DNA from: Brevundimonas sp. UBA4609
GTDB taxonomy: Bacteria > Pseudomonadota > Alphaproteobacteria > Caulobacterales > Caulobacteraceae
Assembly (NCBI GenBank): GCA_002386585.1
Contig: DGIZ01000167.1
Location: 2,216 to 45,310, forward strand
Reading direction: 5' to 3'
DNA: 43,095 nucleotides
A model generated the notes under the pieces. That model was not told where the DNA came from and searched no databases. It saw only the letters and a list, made by a program, of their open reading frames with translations. The position numbers were made by a program, and so were the translations under genes. Positions 7,659-15,916 of the stretch are shown here, in pieces. Position 1 is the stretch's first letter; every line of letters begins with the position of its first letter.

Positions 7659-8926
7659 GCCGCGCCCTTTTCGCCGCCGTCGCGGCTCTGCCCCTGATGA
7701 TCGCGGCCGGATCCGCCGTCGCTCAGAACCATGCCGGTCATGCTCCCGCCGCGCCGCCGACACCTGCCGCCCAGACGCCCGCCGCCAAACCCGCGCCCGA
7801 CTGTCCCATGATGCGCGACGGAAAGCCCTGCCCCATGCACGGCGCCGCCGCCTCCGACGCTCAGGCCGATCCGCACGCCGGTCATGACATGAGCAGCCAT
7901 GCCGGACATGGCGCGGCTGCGGCCGATCCCCACGCCGGCCACGACATGGCCCAAACCCAGACCCAAGCCGCTCAAGCCGATCCGCATGCCGGTCACAACG
8001 CGGCCCCGACCGACCCCCACGCGGGTCACGACATGGCTCCAACTCCGGCGGCTCAGACCGATCCGCACGCCGGGCATAGCGCTGCGCCCGCAAATCCGCA
8101 TGCGGGTCACGACATGAGCGCCGCACGCGGCGGGCCGAACATCCCGACCAGCGTGGACGCCGTCGGCGGCCGCATGGTCGAGACGCCGCCTCCGGCCGCC
8201 GCTCGCTCGGCTCCGGCCCACGCCGCCGACCTGCTGTTCGACCCCGCTGTCATGGCGGCGGCGCGCAAGCAGCTTCTGGCCGAGAACGGCGACATCCGCT
8301 CGACGGCCGTGCTGATCGACTCCCTCGAGGCCGGGTTCGGCGACGGCGCCGACACCTACAGCTGGGGCGGCCAGGGCTGGACCGGCGGCGACATCAATCG
8401 CTTCTGGTGGAAGACCGAGGGCGAAGGCGAGATCGACGGCAAACTGCACGAAGTCGAGGTCCAGGCCCTCTACAGCCGCGCCATCGCGCCCTTCTGGGAC
8501 GTGCAGGCGGGCGTGCGCCAGGACTTCCGTCCGGATGGCGAGGACGCCACCCACCTGACCGTCGGCGTCCAGGGCGTCGCCCCCTATTGGTTCGAGATGG
8601 GCGCGGCCGCATTCCTGTCGACCGAAGGCGACCTGACCGCCCGCTTCGAGGCCGAGTACGACCAGCGCATCACCCAGAAATGGATCCTGCAGCCGGCGAT
8701 CGAGATGGCCTTGTCGGCCAGCGACATCCCGGAGCTGGAGATCGGCTCGGGCCTGACTTCGGTCACGGCGGGGGTGCGTCTGCGCTATGAAATCCGCAAG
8801 GAGTTCGCCCCCTACATCGGCGTCGAATGGAGCCGTTCGCTGGGGGAGACGGCCGACTACGCCAGGGCCAGAGGCCAGGATCCGGAGGACACGCGCCTCG
8901 TCGTCGGCGTCAAGGCCTGGTTCTAA
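7655..8926 (+). CDS. copB: Outer-membrane copper resistance protein CopB
   Basis: This 423-residue protein has a Sec signal (residues 1-23), a long His/Met-rich N-terminal segment and a C-terminal beta-barrel domain of the CopB family (from about residue 190, LFDPAVMAAARKQLLAENGD, to the terminal aromatic residue, ending VKAWF). The N-terminal segment contains six repeats of the type DPHAGH or NPHAGH plus one SHAGHG. This is more histidine than in Pseudomonas CopB and is likely to sequester copper. A CPMMRDGKPCPMHG segment adds cysteine and methionine ligands. The barrel shows alternating hydrophobic strands such as WFEMGAAAFLS and LTSVTAGVRLRYEI. It is translationally coupled to copA through ATGA. 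Confidence 0.93.
   Translation: MSRALFAAVAALPLMIAAGSAVAQNHAGHAPAAPPTPAAQTPAAKPAPDCPMMRDGKPCPMHGAAASDAQADPHAGHDMSSHAGHGAAAADPHAGHDMAQTQTQAAQADPHAGHNAAPTDPHAGHDMAPTPAAQTDPHAGHSAAPANPHAGHDMSAARGGPNIPTSVDAVGGRMVETPPPAAARSAPAHAADLLFDPAVMAAARKQLLAENGDIRSTAVLIDSLEAGFGDGADTYSWGGQGWTGGDINRFWWKTEGEGEIDGKLHEVEVQALYSRAIAPFWDVQAGVRQDFRPDGEDATHLTVGVQGVAPYWFEMGAAAFLSTEGDLTARFEAEYDQRITQKWILQPAIEMALSASDIPELEIGSGLTSVTAGVRLRYEIRKEFAPYIGVEWSRSLGETADYARARGQDPEDTRLVVGVKAWF
7866..8118 (+). repeat. His-rich coding repeats in copB
   Basis: Six imperfect copies of a unit encoding (D/N)PHAGH plus two variable residues, often DM, recur at irregular 24-57-nt intervals, with one related SHAGHG copy between them. Codon choice differs between copies (CACGCCGGTCAT, CACGCCGGCCAC, CATGCCGGTCAC), so these are old duplications kept by selection at the protein level. 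They lie within one reading frame and are not a CRISPR array. Confidence 0.8.
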
Positions 8927-8993
8927 GGCCCTTCTCGCAGAATGTCCGGATCGGTTGGCGTGCTGGAGCATTGCTTCTCGGAACGAGAGCGCC

Positions 8994-9110
8994 ATGAACG
9001 ACCACGCAGCACGCCCCGAACCGCACTACATCCTGATCGCCATTCTCGCCGCGCTGGTGATCGCGGACGTCGTCTTCATCGTCGAACTCGGGTCCTACCT
9101 GCTGTTCTAA
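8994..9110 (+). CDS. 38-residue single-helix membrane protein
   Basis: I do not recognise this protein. It has a short polar start (MNDHAARPEPH) followed by one hydrophobic helix (YILIAILAALVIADVVFIVE) and a few terminal residues. That is a typical small inner-membrane protein. It lies 67 nt after copB in the same direction, with GAGAGC upstream of the ATG. It may be a late member of the copper operon or an independent gene; no copy of the shared promoter element is present in front of it. Confidence 0.45.
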   Translation: MNDHAARPEPHYILIAILAALVIADVVFIVELGSYLLF

Positions 9111-9234
9111 GCCCTCGCCCGACCCCGCTTGTCCCGCATGGCCGAACGGCGTCAGGCGAGGCGCGAAGATTAGCCGCATGACCGAGGCGCCCCGACATCC
9201 GTTCTCCCTCCATGTCCACGGGAGGATCAGAGGG

Positions 9235-9411
9235 ATGATCGACTACAACGCCCCCATCTACGTCGAGTGGGACAACGCCCTTGAGGGCCTACGCGCCGCG
9301 CATGAGGCGTACCGCCGCCAGTTAGACGAGCCGTCGGCCAAGACCCAGGCGCGCGCCACCCTGGCGGTTGCGCGAGAACGGTATGATCGCGCCCTGGAGA
9401 AGATCGTCTAG
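9235..9411 (+). CDS. Small hypothetical protein
   Basis: I do not recognise this 58-residue protein. It begins MIDYNAPIYVEWDNALEG and continues as a charged helix (AHEAYRRQ, ARATLAVARERYDRALEKIV) that probably forms a helical hairpin. The ATG at 9235 is preferred because GGAGGA lies 8 nt upstream; an upstream ATG at 9178 would give 77 residues but has no clear ribosome site. It has no signal peptide or membrane segment. It faces the convergent LysR gene. Confidence 0.5.
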   Translation: MIDYNAPIYVEWDNALEGLRAAHEAYRRQLDEPSAKTQARATLAVARERYDRALEKIV

Positions 9412-9519
9412 AGCCCGCTTGTCTTGGACGCTCCGGCCTTCGCTATCGACTGGGGGACGGTTCGCGGCCTGTCGGCCCGCTCAAGAAACGGCTTTTCAAA
9501 AGGCTGTCGGGGCCAGGCC

Positions 9520-10437
9520 TCAGCCGTTCAGGAACTGCTGGAGTCGCGGCACGACGAAGTCGAGAAAGACCCGAACTCGCTCCGGCATGCGCGGTCCGCC
9601 CAAGAAGACGGCGTGGATTTCTTCTTCGTCCCGCTCGATCACGTCGCCCAGGACCTCAACCAGGCGGCCCGCGGCCAGATCGGCCCGGACGTGGTAGTCG
9701 CCCATGCGGGCCAATCCGACATCGGCCAAGGCCATGCGCCGGACCGTCTCGCCGTTGTTGCCGAGCAAGGAGCCGTGGACGACGCGTTCGACCACACGGC
9801 CTCGTTCCTTGAGCGGCCAGACGGGCACGGCCCGACGAAAGTTGAAGCCCAGGCAGTTGTGTCGGGATAGCTCATCGACCGTCCGGGGCGCGCCATGACG
9901 CGCCAGATAGGCGGGCGAAGCGACGATCTTGCGATGCGCCGTCCCGATGCGACGCGCGACCATGCCTGAATCCGGCAGTCGGCCGACCCGAAAGGCGATA
10001 TCGGTGCGGTCGAGATAGAGGTCGACGATCTCGTCCGACAACGACAGGTCGACGACGATATTCGGATAGGCCTTCCAGAACTCCGGCAGCAGCGGCTCCA
10101 GACCCAGGACGCCCAGCGCCACCGAGACGTTGACCCGAACTCGCCCGCCCGTGGCGGCCGCGCCCTGCGACAATTCCTGCTCGATCTGGTCGAGATCCTG
10201 CAAAAAGGTCTGGCTGCGTTCGTAGTAGATTTCGCCCTCAGCGGTCAGGGACAGGCGCCGCGTCGAACGTTCGATCAGACGAACGCCGAGCCGATCCTCC
10301 ACGCGCGAGATCAGCTTGCTGACGGTGGAGGGCGTCATGCCCAGAAGGCGGGCCGCTTCCGAAAAGCTGCCGCTCTCCACCACGCGCAGGAAGACCTGCA
10401 TTTCGCCGGCTCGGTTATCCATCGCCGCATCATCCAT
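9520..10437 (-). CDS. LysR-family transcriptional regulator
   Basis: This is a 305-residue regulator. The winged helix-turn-helix lies at about residues 10-70 (MQVFLRVVESGSFSEAARLL, then TPSTVSKLISRVEDRLGVRL) and a periplasmic-binding-like effector domain fills the remainder. The sequence belongs to the large AaeR/DsdC-like group that regulates a divergent neighbour. Here the divergent genes are an aldo/keto reductase and an MFS exporter, and the 98-bp gap must contain the shared operator. The effector could be an aldehyde or another reactive compound handled by those two genes (inference). A second ATG at 10422 (MDNRAGEM) is an equally possible start. Confidence 0.9.
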   Translation of the reverse strand: MDDAAMDNRAGEMQVFLRVVESGSFSEAARLLGMTPSTVSKLISRVEDRLGVRLIERSTRRLSLTAEGEIYYERSQTFLQDLDQIEQELSQGAAATGGRVRVNVSVALGVLGLEPLLPEFWKAYPNIVVDLSLSDEIVDLYLDRTDIAFRVGRLPDSGMVARRIGTAHRKIVASPAYLARHGAPRTVDELSRHNCLGFNFRRAVPVWPLKERGRVVERVVHGSLLGNNGETVRRMALADVGLARMGDYHVRADLAAGRLVEVLGDVIERDEEEIHAVFLGGPRMPERVRVFLDFVVPRLQQFLNG

Positions 10438-10535
10438 GATTTTATTTCACAGATGATGGGAATTTCAGCGCGATTATCAAGTTTGAACCGAAGCCCTACT
10501 TCCGCTGCACCTTCAGAAACAGCGAGGAGCTTCAG

Positions 10536-11360
10536 ATGCAGACCGTCACCGCTCACGGCGCCGCCGTTCCGGCCCTTGGTTTCGGCGTCTTCCGCATGTC
10601 CGACGCGGAGGTCGAACGCGTCGTTCCCGCCGCGCTCGAAGCCGGTTTCCGCCACTTCGACACGGCCCAGATCTATCAGAACGAAGCCGCGCTCGGTCGC
10701 GCCCTGCAGGCCGCCGGAGCCCGTCGCGACGACCTGTTCCTGACCACCAAGGTCTGGGTCGACAACTACAGCGCCGACGCCTTCTCCGCCTCGGTCGACG
10801 AGAGCCTGGACAGGCTGAAGGTCGATCAAGTCGACCTCCTGTTGCTGCACTGGCCTGCCGATCAGGTCTCGATCGCCGAACAGATCGAACGGCTGAACGC
10901 CGTCCAGGCGGCCGGCAAGACGCGTTTCATCGGCATGTCCAACCAGAACATCGCGCAGATGCGGGAATCGATCGAACGCTCGGCCGCCCCGATCGTGACC
11001 AATCAGGTCGAACTGCATCCCTATCTGCCGCAGCACGCCCTGACCGCCGCCGCCAAGGAAGCCGGCGTGGCCGTCACCGCCTATTACAGCATGGCGGACG
11101 GCGCCGTGCCCAAGGACGAGGTCCTGCAGCGGATCGGCGCCGGATACGGCAAGAGCGCCGCCCAGGTCGGCCTGCGCTGGCTGATCCAGCAGGGCTACGT
11201 CGCCCTGTCCAAGACCGCTAACCCGGCGCGCGCGGCCGAGAACATCGCCATCTTCGACTTCGCCCTGGATGACGCGGACATGGCCGCCATCGCCGCCCTG
11301 GCTCGGCCCGGCGGCCGCCTCGTCAGCCCCGCCGGCCTCGCCCCCGCCTGGGACGCCTAG
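10536..11360 (+). CDS. Aldo/keto reductase
   Basis: This 274-residue NADPH-dependent reductase has a TIM-barrel fold and resembles 2,5-diketo-D-gluconate reductase B (DkgB) and methylglyoxal reductases. The catalytic tetrad is complete: D42 and Y47 in FDTAQIYQNE, K72 in LTTKVW, and H105 in LLLHWP. The Asn/Gln substrate-binding stretch (TNQVELHPYL) and the C-terminal cofactor segment (VALSKTANPARAAEN) are present. The start follows CGAGGAGC. It is transcribed away from the LysR gene and leads into the MFS gene 22 nt downstream, so the pair probably forms an induced operon that reduces and then exports a toxic compound. Confidence 0.9.
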   Translation: MQTVTAHGAAVPALGFGVFRMSDAEVERVVPAALEAGFRHFDTAQIYQNEAALGRALQAAGARRDDLFLTTKVWVDNYSADAFSASVDESLDRLKVDQVDLLLLHWPADQVSIAEQIERLNAVQAAGKTRFIGMSNQNIAQMRESIERSAAPIVTNQVELHPYLPQHALTAAAKEAGVAVTAYYSMADGAVPKDEVLQRIGAGYGKSAAQVGLRWLIQQGYVALSKTANPARAAENIAIFDFALDDADMAAIAALARPGGRLVSPAGLAPAWDA

Positions 11361-11382
11361 GAAAGTCCGGGCCCTGAGGAAG

Positions 11383-12609
11383 ATGAAGATGGACATGACC
11401 GCTTCCGCGACCGCAACGCCGGCCGCCCAACCCGCGCACGCCCGCTGGGCCCTGCTGGCGCTCGCCGTGGGCGCCTTCGGCATCGGCACCACCGAGTTCT
11501 CGCCCATGGGCCTGCTGCCCGTGATCGCCCAGGGGGTCGACGTCTCGATCCCCAAGGCCGGCCTGCTGATCAGCGCCTACGCCATGGGCGTCATGATCGG
11601 CGCCCCGATCATGACGCTGGCCTTCACCCGCTTCGGCAAGCGAACGGCGCTCATCCTGCTGATGTCGATCTTCACCATCGGCAACCTGATGTCGGCCATG
11701 GCGCCCGGCTACTTCACCCTGCTGGCCGCGCGTCTGGTGACAAGCCTCAACCACGGAGCCTTCTTCGGCCTGGGCGCCGTCGTGGCGGCCAGCGTCGTTC
11801 CCAAGGACAAGCAGGCGAGCGCGGTCGCCGCCATGTTCATGGGCCTGACCATCGCCAATATCGGAGGGGTGCCCGCCGCGACATGGATCGGCCAGCAGAT
11901 CGGCTGGCGCATGGCTTTCGCCGGCACGGCCCTGATCGGCGTCCTCGCCATTGCGGCCCTGTGGTTCGCCCTGCCCAAGGGCGAACGCGGCGCCATGCCG
12001 GACCTGCGACACGAACTGCGCGTTCTCACCCGCGGACCTGTGCTTCTGGCCATGGCGACGACCGTCATGGGAGCCGGCGCCATGTTCACCCTCTACACCT
12101 ATGTCGCCCCGGCCCTTCAGACCCTGACCAGCGCCTCGAACGGTTTCGTCACGCTAAGCCTCGCCCTGATCGGGGTCGGCTTCACCATCGGCAACTGGCT
12201 GGGCGGACGACTGGCCGACTGGTCGCTGGACGGCGCGACCAAGATCTTCCTCGGCGCCCTGGCGCTCATCATGTTCGTCCTGCCGTTCGTGTTCAGCAGT
12301 CCCGTCGGCGTCGCGATCGGCCTGCTGCTCTGGGGCGGCGCGGCGTTCGCCATCGTCCCTCCAGTGCAGATGCGCGTCATGGAAGCAGCGTCCGAGGCGC
12401 CGGGCCTGGCCTCCTCCATCAATGTGGGGGCGTTCAACCTGGGCAACGCCCTCGGCGCGGCCGTCGGCGCCGCCGTCATCAGCCTGAACCTGGGCTATGC
12501 GGCGGTGCCCGTCGCGGGCGGCCTGCTGGCGGCAGCCGGCTTCGGCATGGTCCTGCTCACAGCCCGGCGGCCTCGCCCTCCACACCTTCCGATCGCCAAG
12601 AAAGGTTGA
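11383..12609 (+). CDS. MFS exporter, AraJ/YdhP type
   Basis: This 408-residue major-facilitator exporter has 12 predicted helices. The N-terminal helix begins WALLALAVGAFGIGTTEFSP, with the GTTEF motif of the drug/arabinose exporter group (AraJ, YdhP, PbuE). The loop 2-3 motif is FTRFGKRTALI, a variant of the MFS motif A. The start at 11383 follows GAGGAAG and gives a normal cytoplasmic N-terminus; a longer reading would overlap the reductase gene. The 22-nt gap supports one operon with the aldo/keto reductase under LysR control. The substrate is unknown. It is the last gene of the host segment before the accessory island. Confidence 0.9.
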   Translation: MKMDMTASATATPAAQPAHARWALLALAVGAFGIGTTEFSPMGLLPVIAQGVDVSIPKAGLLISAYAMGVMIGAPIMTLAFTRFGKRTALILLMSIFTIGNLMSAMAPGYFTLLAARLVTSLNHGAFFGLGAVVAASVVPKDKQASAVAAMFMGLTIANIGGVPAATWIGQQIGWRMAFAGTALIGVLAIAALWFALPKGERGAMPDLRHELRVLTRGPVLLAMATTVMGAGAMFTLYTYVAPALQTLTSASNGFVTLSLALIGVGFTIGNWLGGRLADWSLDGATKIFLGALALIMFVLPFVFSSPVGVAIGLLLWGGAAFAIVPPVQMRVMEAASEAPGLASSINVGAFNLGNALGAAVGAAVISLNLGYAAVPVAGGLLAAAGFGMVLLTARRPRPPHLPIAKKG

Positions 12610-13024
12610 AGATGTCAACCAAAATGCTCATGGACAATCGCAGGTATATTTCGCCTCCCACTGGCTTTTAGCAAGCTAACCTAAGCAGGCTCTAGAGACG
12701 AAACGGGTGAATTCGCCTACGAATGTACTCGCTAAACGCGAAAGCGCTTATCGGCAACCGCCGTCTCTAAAAGACAAGTCATTGAAAGGAAGATGGCGCG
12801 CCGCCGTGGATGATCCTGAGAACTATTCAGCTATCATCGGTTGGGCCGCGTAGGGCAGAGAGGCGCCAGGAGCGGTCATTGTCGCTAGTCCGAGAAGGCG
12901 ACATTCGTCAGCAGAACGCGATGGCGCATATCATCCTAGCCTACATCTCTGCCGAGCACCGCTCCGGAAGGCCGAGCTTCGGACAACAGCCGCGGCCCAA
13001 TCAGTGCCCTTCAAGGCGACTGCT
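12610..13024. other. Non-coding left boundary of the accessory island
   Basis: I see no convincing gene in this 415-bp stretch. It contains an 8-bp inverted repeat, TAGAGACG (12693-12700) and CGTCTCTA (12762-12769), and the direct repeat A (12794-12853). An 81-residue reading frame from 12810 has neither a ribosome site nor a protein-like composition. Base composition is lower in GC than in the preceding MFS gene, which marks the start of the acquired DNA. Confidence 0.6.
12794..12853 (+). repeat. Direct repeat A (island boundary, att-like)
   Basis: This is the first of three similar sequences; core GAGAACTATT at 12818-12827. Upstream of the core it matches repeat C over GATGATNCYGAG and a GCGCGCCGCC stretch. 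Downstream it matches repeat B over CAGCYAYMRTCGKYTGGGCC. In one frame all three copies read (D/G)(D/G)xENY and stop exactly ten codons after the Asn, which hints that the repeat derives from a gene 3' end. See repeats B and C. Confidence 0.6.
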
Positions 13025-13789
13025 TCAGCCCAGAATTCGTCGCACGATCCGGTAACCAGACGCCTCATAGGTCTGCTCCGCAAGGTCAGCTACCGGATTG
13101 ACCTTCCCTAGGACTGGGCTTTTGCCTGCGGTGTCGTCCCAGTAGGTTTTCAGCCACACAGCCTTATCTCTCACCGCGCCCGGCGGTGCCGCCAGTCTCT
13201 TCGCAATGTAATGACGGATGAGCTTCGCAGGCTTGTCGAGCAGGACCTTTCCAGCAACCGGCGTCGGGTCGTAGTCGTCAAAGCGGCGCAGATAGTGAAC
13301 GAACTGGCGTTCCGGTTGTTCGCTGTCATGGACGAGGCAAAAGCCCCCCCATGAGTACCTGTCACAATCCGCCTTGACGCTCTCACTCACCAGAATCGTA
13401 GGAAAAATGGTCTCCCTACACTCCATCCCGTAGGCCTCCAGCATAGCCGGGCCAAACATGAATTGACCGTCGTGGTGTATGTTTCCGAGGGTCAAACCAC
13501 CTCGAACCAAAATGTCGATCTGCAAGAGATTTTCAGCGATCGTCGTAAGGCTTTCGAGGATTTCGTACAGCCCAGCCTCAGTCCGATCTGTCGAGATGAC
13601 GATGCAGTCTGAGAAGTAAGTTAGATTCATACCTAACGCGGGGTTTTCGCAGGTACTCACACTCAGTCGATCCATGGCAGCGACGATTTTCGCGCGTTTT
13701 TTCGGATCATCGGCTGTCGACCGCACGAGGGCGCTGAAGCCAAGCATGTCAACGAATGCGACGTATTTTTCGCGGTAGGGATCGGTCAT
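13025..13789 (-). CDS. Class III nucleotidyl-cyclase-like protein
   Basis: This 254-residue cytosolic protein has the layout of a class III adenylate/guanylate cyclase domain. The first metal-binding aspartate lies in FVDMLGFS (D14), and the second in YFSDCIVIS (D61) at the tip of the beta hairpin. The following RGGLTLGNIHHDG (from 96) and FGPAMLEAYGME (112-123) match the cyclase core. The Asn and Arg that stabilise the transition state in classical enzymes are not seen in that last segment, so it may be a divergent or inactive cyclase or a nucleotide sensor. It overlaps by ATGA with the upstream SEC-C/nuclease-like gene; the two form an isolated operon between repeats A and B. I infer a signalling or defence role. 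Confidence 0.65.
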   Translation of the reverse strand: MTDPYREKYVAFVDMLGFSALVRSTADDPKKRAKIVAAMDRLSVSTCENPALGMNLTYFSDCIVISTDRTEAGLYEILESLTTIAENLLQIDILVRGGLTLGNIHHDGQFMFGPAMLEAYGMECRETIFPTILVSESVKADCDRYSWGGFCLVHDSEQPERQFVHYLRRFDDYDPTPVAGKVLLDKPAKLIRHYIAKRLAAPPGAVRDKAVWLKTYWDDTAGKSPVLGKVNPVADLAEQTYEASGYRIVRRILG

Positions 13790-15405
13790 GGCACTACCGT
13801 CTTAGCGGGCCTTCTCGCGAGCAATGTGCGTAGGAAGCCATCGCTTATGTACTCGCGCAGCTCGTTGTCATCCAGATGCGCTAGAGACGGGTCGTCGGGC
13901 GCTTTGCCAATCTGCGTTGCGAGACCCTTCCGGTCGAAATCCGCAAACATATCCATGAACCGCTCATACATTTCGTAAGGCGTTTGGGCATTTGTGGGCA
14001 CGTCCTGAATCTCACCGAAATAGGCGGCCTTGTTGGCCTGCCAATCCTCGAAGGATGCGTCGTCCATCTTCTCGCTAAGGATATGATTGCCCTTCGCTGT
14101 TTCGGCCACGATGTAGCACTCACGGGTGTTCTCAAGGACTGTGGCGCTTCTCACGATGCCCACAAACGGCTCATCGGGGCCGCCAAAATCGTAGGCTTGG
14201 CCGATCTTGATCCGCGGTTTTCCACCAAGCAGCGTTTCGCTGGCGAGAGAGCCGTCGAAGGTGATCGGAAACTCGTGAAGGCTGGCTAAGCTGCGGGCGA
14301 CCTCAAGCGCGTCACTGTGTTTGAGATTGCGCCGATACTGCTCGATGACGGTGATTTCGCCCGTCTTGTTGAAATCATCGATGCGGAAGCCGAGGGGGGC
14401 CAACGCCAGAACGGCGTCGGACTCTAAGGCGCGGTGGAAGGCCATGTTGACGACGAAGACATAGGCGCTCTCCTTTGGGGCGTCAGGATGCCCCTCATAC
14501 TGCTCAAGTATTTGAACCGCTCGGAGTACCAGGGCGCCGTTGGGCAAATCCCCCTCAGGTCCCAAAGGGGCGTTGATGTCGATGAACACCAGTCGTTCGT
14601 GGTCGCTGGGCTTGTCCAATGCGTCGTGCAGATGGGTCTTCAGCTTGCTAAACGGTCGGTTGTCCCTGCCGCCATCATTGTCTGTTCGACCAAGCAGGCC
14701 AGACACCGCCCGGCTCTTGGCTTCGACCGTGTAACGCTTGCCTGAGCCGGTTTTTACGGCGGCGAACTCGCAGTGCCGCTGCTGGCGGCTATCTTCGTCT
14801 TCCAACAACAGTTCATAGCCAGCACGGATCAGCGCACTGGCTATCATCATTTCAAAGAAAGCCCCCTGAAACTGAGCAGGATCCCGTAATCGCGCGAGCA
14901 TCTTGGCTTGCAGGTCCGCATTGTGATCCATGAGGTAGAGGCTGTAGGCCAAGCCCAGATAGCAGACGACGACGCCAGTTACCGGGGCGCTGTTGATCTG
15001 CCCAGCCTTGGCCTTGAACCGCTTTTGATACTCGATGAACGCGGCATGCCACTGCATGATGGGATGGCGGTCTGCGAGAGCCTTTTCGTTCTCCCGCGCA
15101 CCCCATTCAAGCGTCAGCTTGTCCTTGATATAGTCGAGCAGGAAATCTGGGAATGTCTGCCACTTCTTGCTCCACATGATCCGGTTGTTGACGGCGACGA
15201 TTTGATGATCGCCGTGCTGAACCGCGATGATGGGCTTCCCAAAGCCCTGCTGTCGCCGGCGGATCGCCTCGTCAGCCAAATGAGCCGCGTAGGCGCGCTT
15301 CATTTCTGGCGGGGCTGTCCGCTCCATCTCAAAGCCAAGGCAGCAGTGCTTGAACTTACGCCCGCTACCACAATGGCATTTTTGATTTCGGCCGAGCTTG
15401 GACAT
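13786..15405 (-). CDS. SEC-C protein with PD-(D/E)XK nuclease-like domain
   Basis: This 539-residue protein starts with a SEC-C zinc motif (C10-H-C12-GSG-RKFKH-C21-C22), the metal-binding tail known from SecA and found in many defence-associated proteins. From about 180 to 235 it shows the motif order of a PD-(D/E)XK nuclease: E185 in a helix (GAFFEMMIASALIRAGYEL), E213 in HCEF, then E228-A-K230 (RYTVEAKSR). The rest, about 300 residues, is unfamiliar and predicted mixed alpha/beta. No signal peptide or membrane segment is present. It is the first gene of a two-gene operon with the cyclase-like protein. An effector that cuts nucleic acid when the partner signals is a reasonable hypothesis; nuclease activity is inferred from motifs only. 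Confidence 0.7.
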   Translation of the reverse strand: MSKLGRNQKCHCGSGRKFKHCCLGFEMERTAPPEMKRAYAAHLADEAIRRRQQGFGKPIIAVQHGDHQIVAVNNRIMWSKKWQTFPDFLLDYIKDKLTLEWGARENEKALADRHPIMQWHAAFIEYQKRFKAKAGQINSAPVTGVVVCYLGLAYSLYLMDHNADLQAKMLARLRDPAQFQGAFFEMMIASALIRAGYELLLEDEDSRQQRHCEFAAVKTGSGKRYTVEAKSRAVSGLLGRTDNDGGRDNRPFSKLKTHLHDALDKPSDHERLVFIDINAPLGPEGDLPNGALVLRAVQILEQYEGHPDAPKESAYVFVVNMAFHRALESDAVLALAPLGFRIDDFNKTGEITVIEQYRRNLKHSDALEVARSLASLHEFPITFDGSLASETLLGGKPRIKIGQAYDFGGPDEPFVGIVRSATVLENTRECYIVAETAKGNHILSEKMDDASFEDWQANKAAYFGEIQDVPTNAQTPYEMYERFMDMFADFDRKGLATQIGKAPDDPSLAHLDDNELREYISDGFLRTLLARRPAKTVVP

Positions 15406-15697
15406 GGAGCCAATACTCTAGCTTCCAAGCCGCGCCACGGCCAGAAATCGGAGATCAGTTTTCTAGACAGGCCCGCTCGAAGCCCGTCTTGGGCGAATGC
15501 CAGCCAACCAGCTCCGGGGGCCTGATCGTACCCCTAGTGGTGTTCCCACTTAAGCCGTCGACGAGCCCTTTGCGCGGAACTTCCGAGGGTCAGCTTAGAG
15601 TCAGATATGCGCATTCGGTAGTTGACCGAGGCCCTGCCCGAACTCGGATGTCGCCGATGACCGAGTTGGGTCGATCGGGCCGATAAGATCGCACGTT

Positions 15698-15731
15698 GGC
15701 GCACCTTAGCGAGTTCGAGCGTAGGTGCGCC
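15698..15731. repeat. Inverted repeat abutting repeat B
   Basis: GGCGCACCT (15698-15706) and AGGTGCGCC (15723-15731) are perfect 9-bp arms around a 16-nt loop. The right arm runs into the left part of repeat B. There is no T-run, so a terminator is unlikely; a recombinase-binding or cruciform site fits better. Confidence 0.6.
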
Positions 15732-15781
15732 GTGACGGAGGAGCCGAGAACTATTCAGCCACAGTCGTCTGGGCCGCTTGA
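15723..15781 (+). repeat. Direct repeat B (internal island junction)
   Basis: Core GAGAACTATT at 15746-15755. The 29 bases ending at the core match repeat C with one gap and two or three changes (GCGCCGYGACGGA, then GCCGAGAACTATT), and the 25 bases after the core match repeat A. It therefore shares its left half with C and its right half with A, as expected of a junction between two elements inserted in tandem at related sites. It lies 2928 bp after A and 11,889 bp before C. Confidence 0.65.
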
Positions 15782-15916
15782 ACTGGCGGAGTATCTACTT
15801 TCTTCCGAGGGACCTGCGACGCGTTGCCAACTCATATGACCGATGACGGAATGTCCTTCTGTCTGCCATAGCCATCGTCACAACATGGCTCTTCTGGCTA
15901 TGCACCCTTAGCCAGG

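Larger units (their letters stand above)
15406..15916. other. Intergenic region carrying repeat B and hairpins
   Basis: This 511-bp stretch has no supported gene. It should hold the promoter of the leftward SEC-C/cyclase operon; on the minus strand TAGAGTATT lies 10-20 nt before the ATG, as a possible -10. It contains inverted repeats AACTCGG (15641-15647) with CCGAGTT (15661-15667), and the longer hairpin at 15698-15731, followed directly by repeat B. A 65-residue plus-strand frame at 15489 looks random. Confidence 0.55.

Noticed and set aside
7866..8118. Possible CRISPR array
   Set aside because: The units are within one coding frame, vary at silent sites and have no unique spacers.
7410..8995. 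Minus-strand frames over copA/copB
   Set aside because: Shadows of the coding strand, with His/Gly/Arg-biased low-complexity translation of the DPHAGH repeats.
12810..13055. 81-residue plus-strand frame
   Set aside because: No ribosome site; composition looks random and it runs into the cyclase-like gene end.
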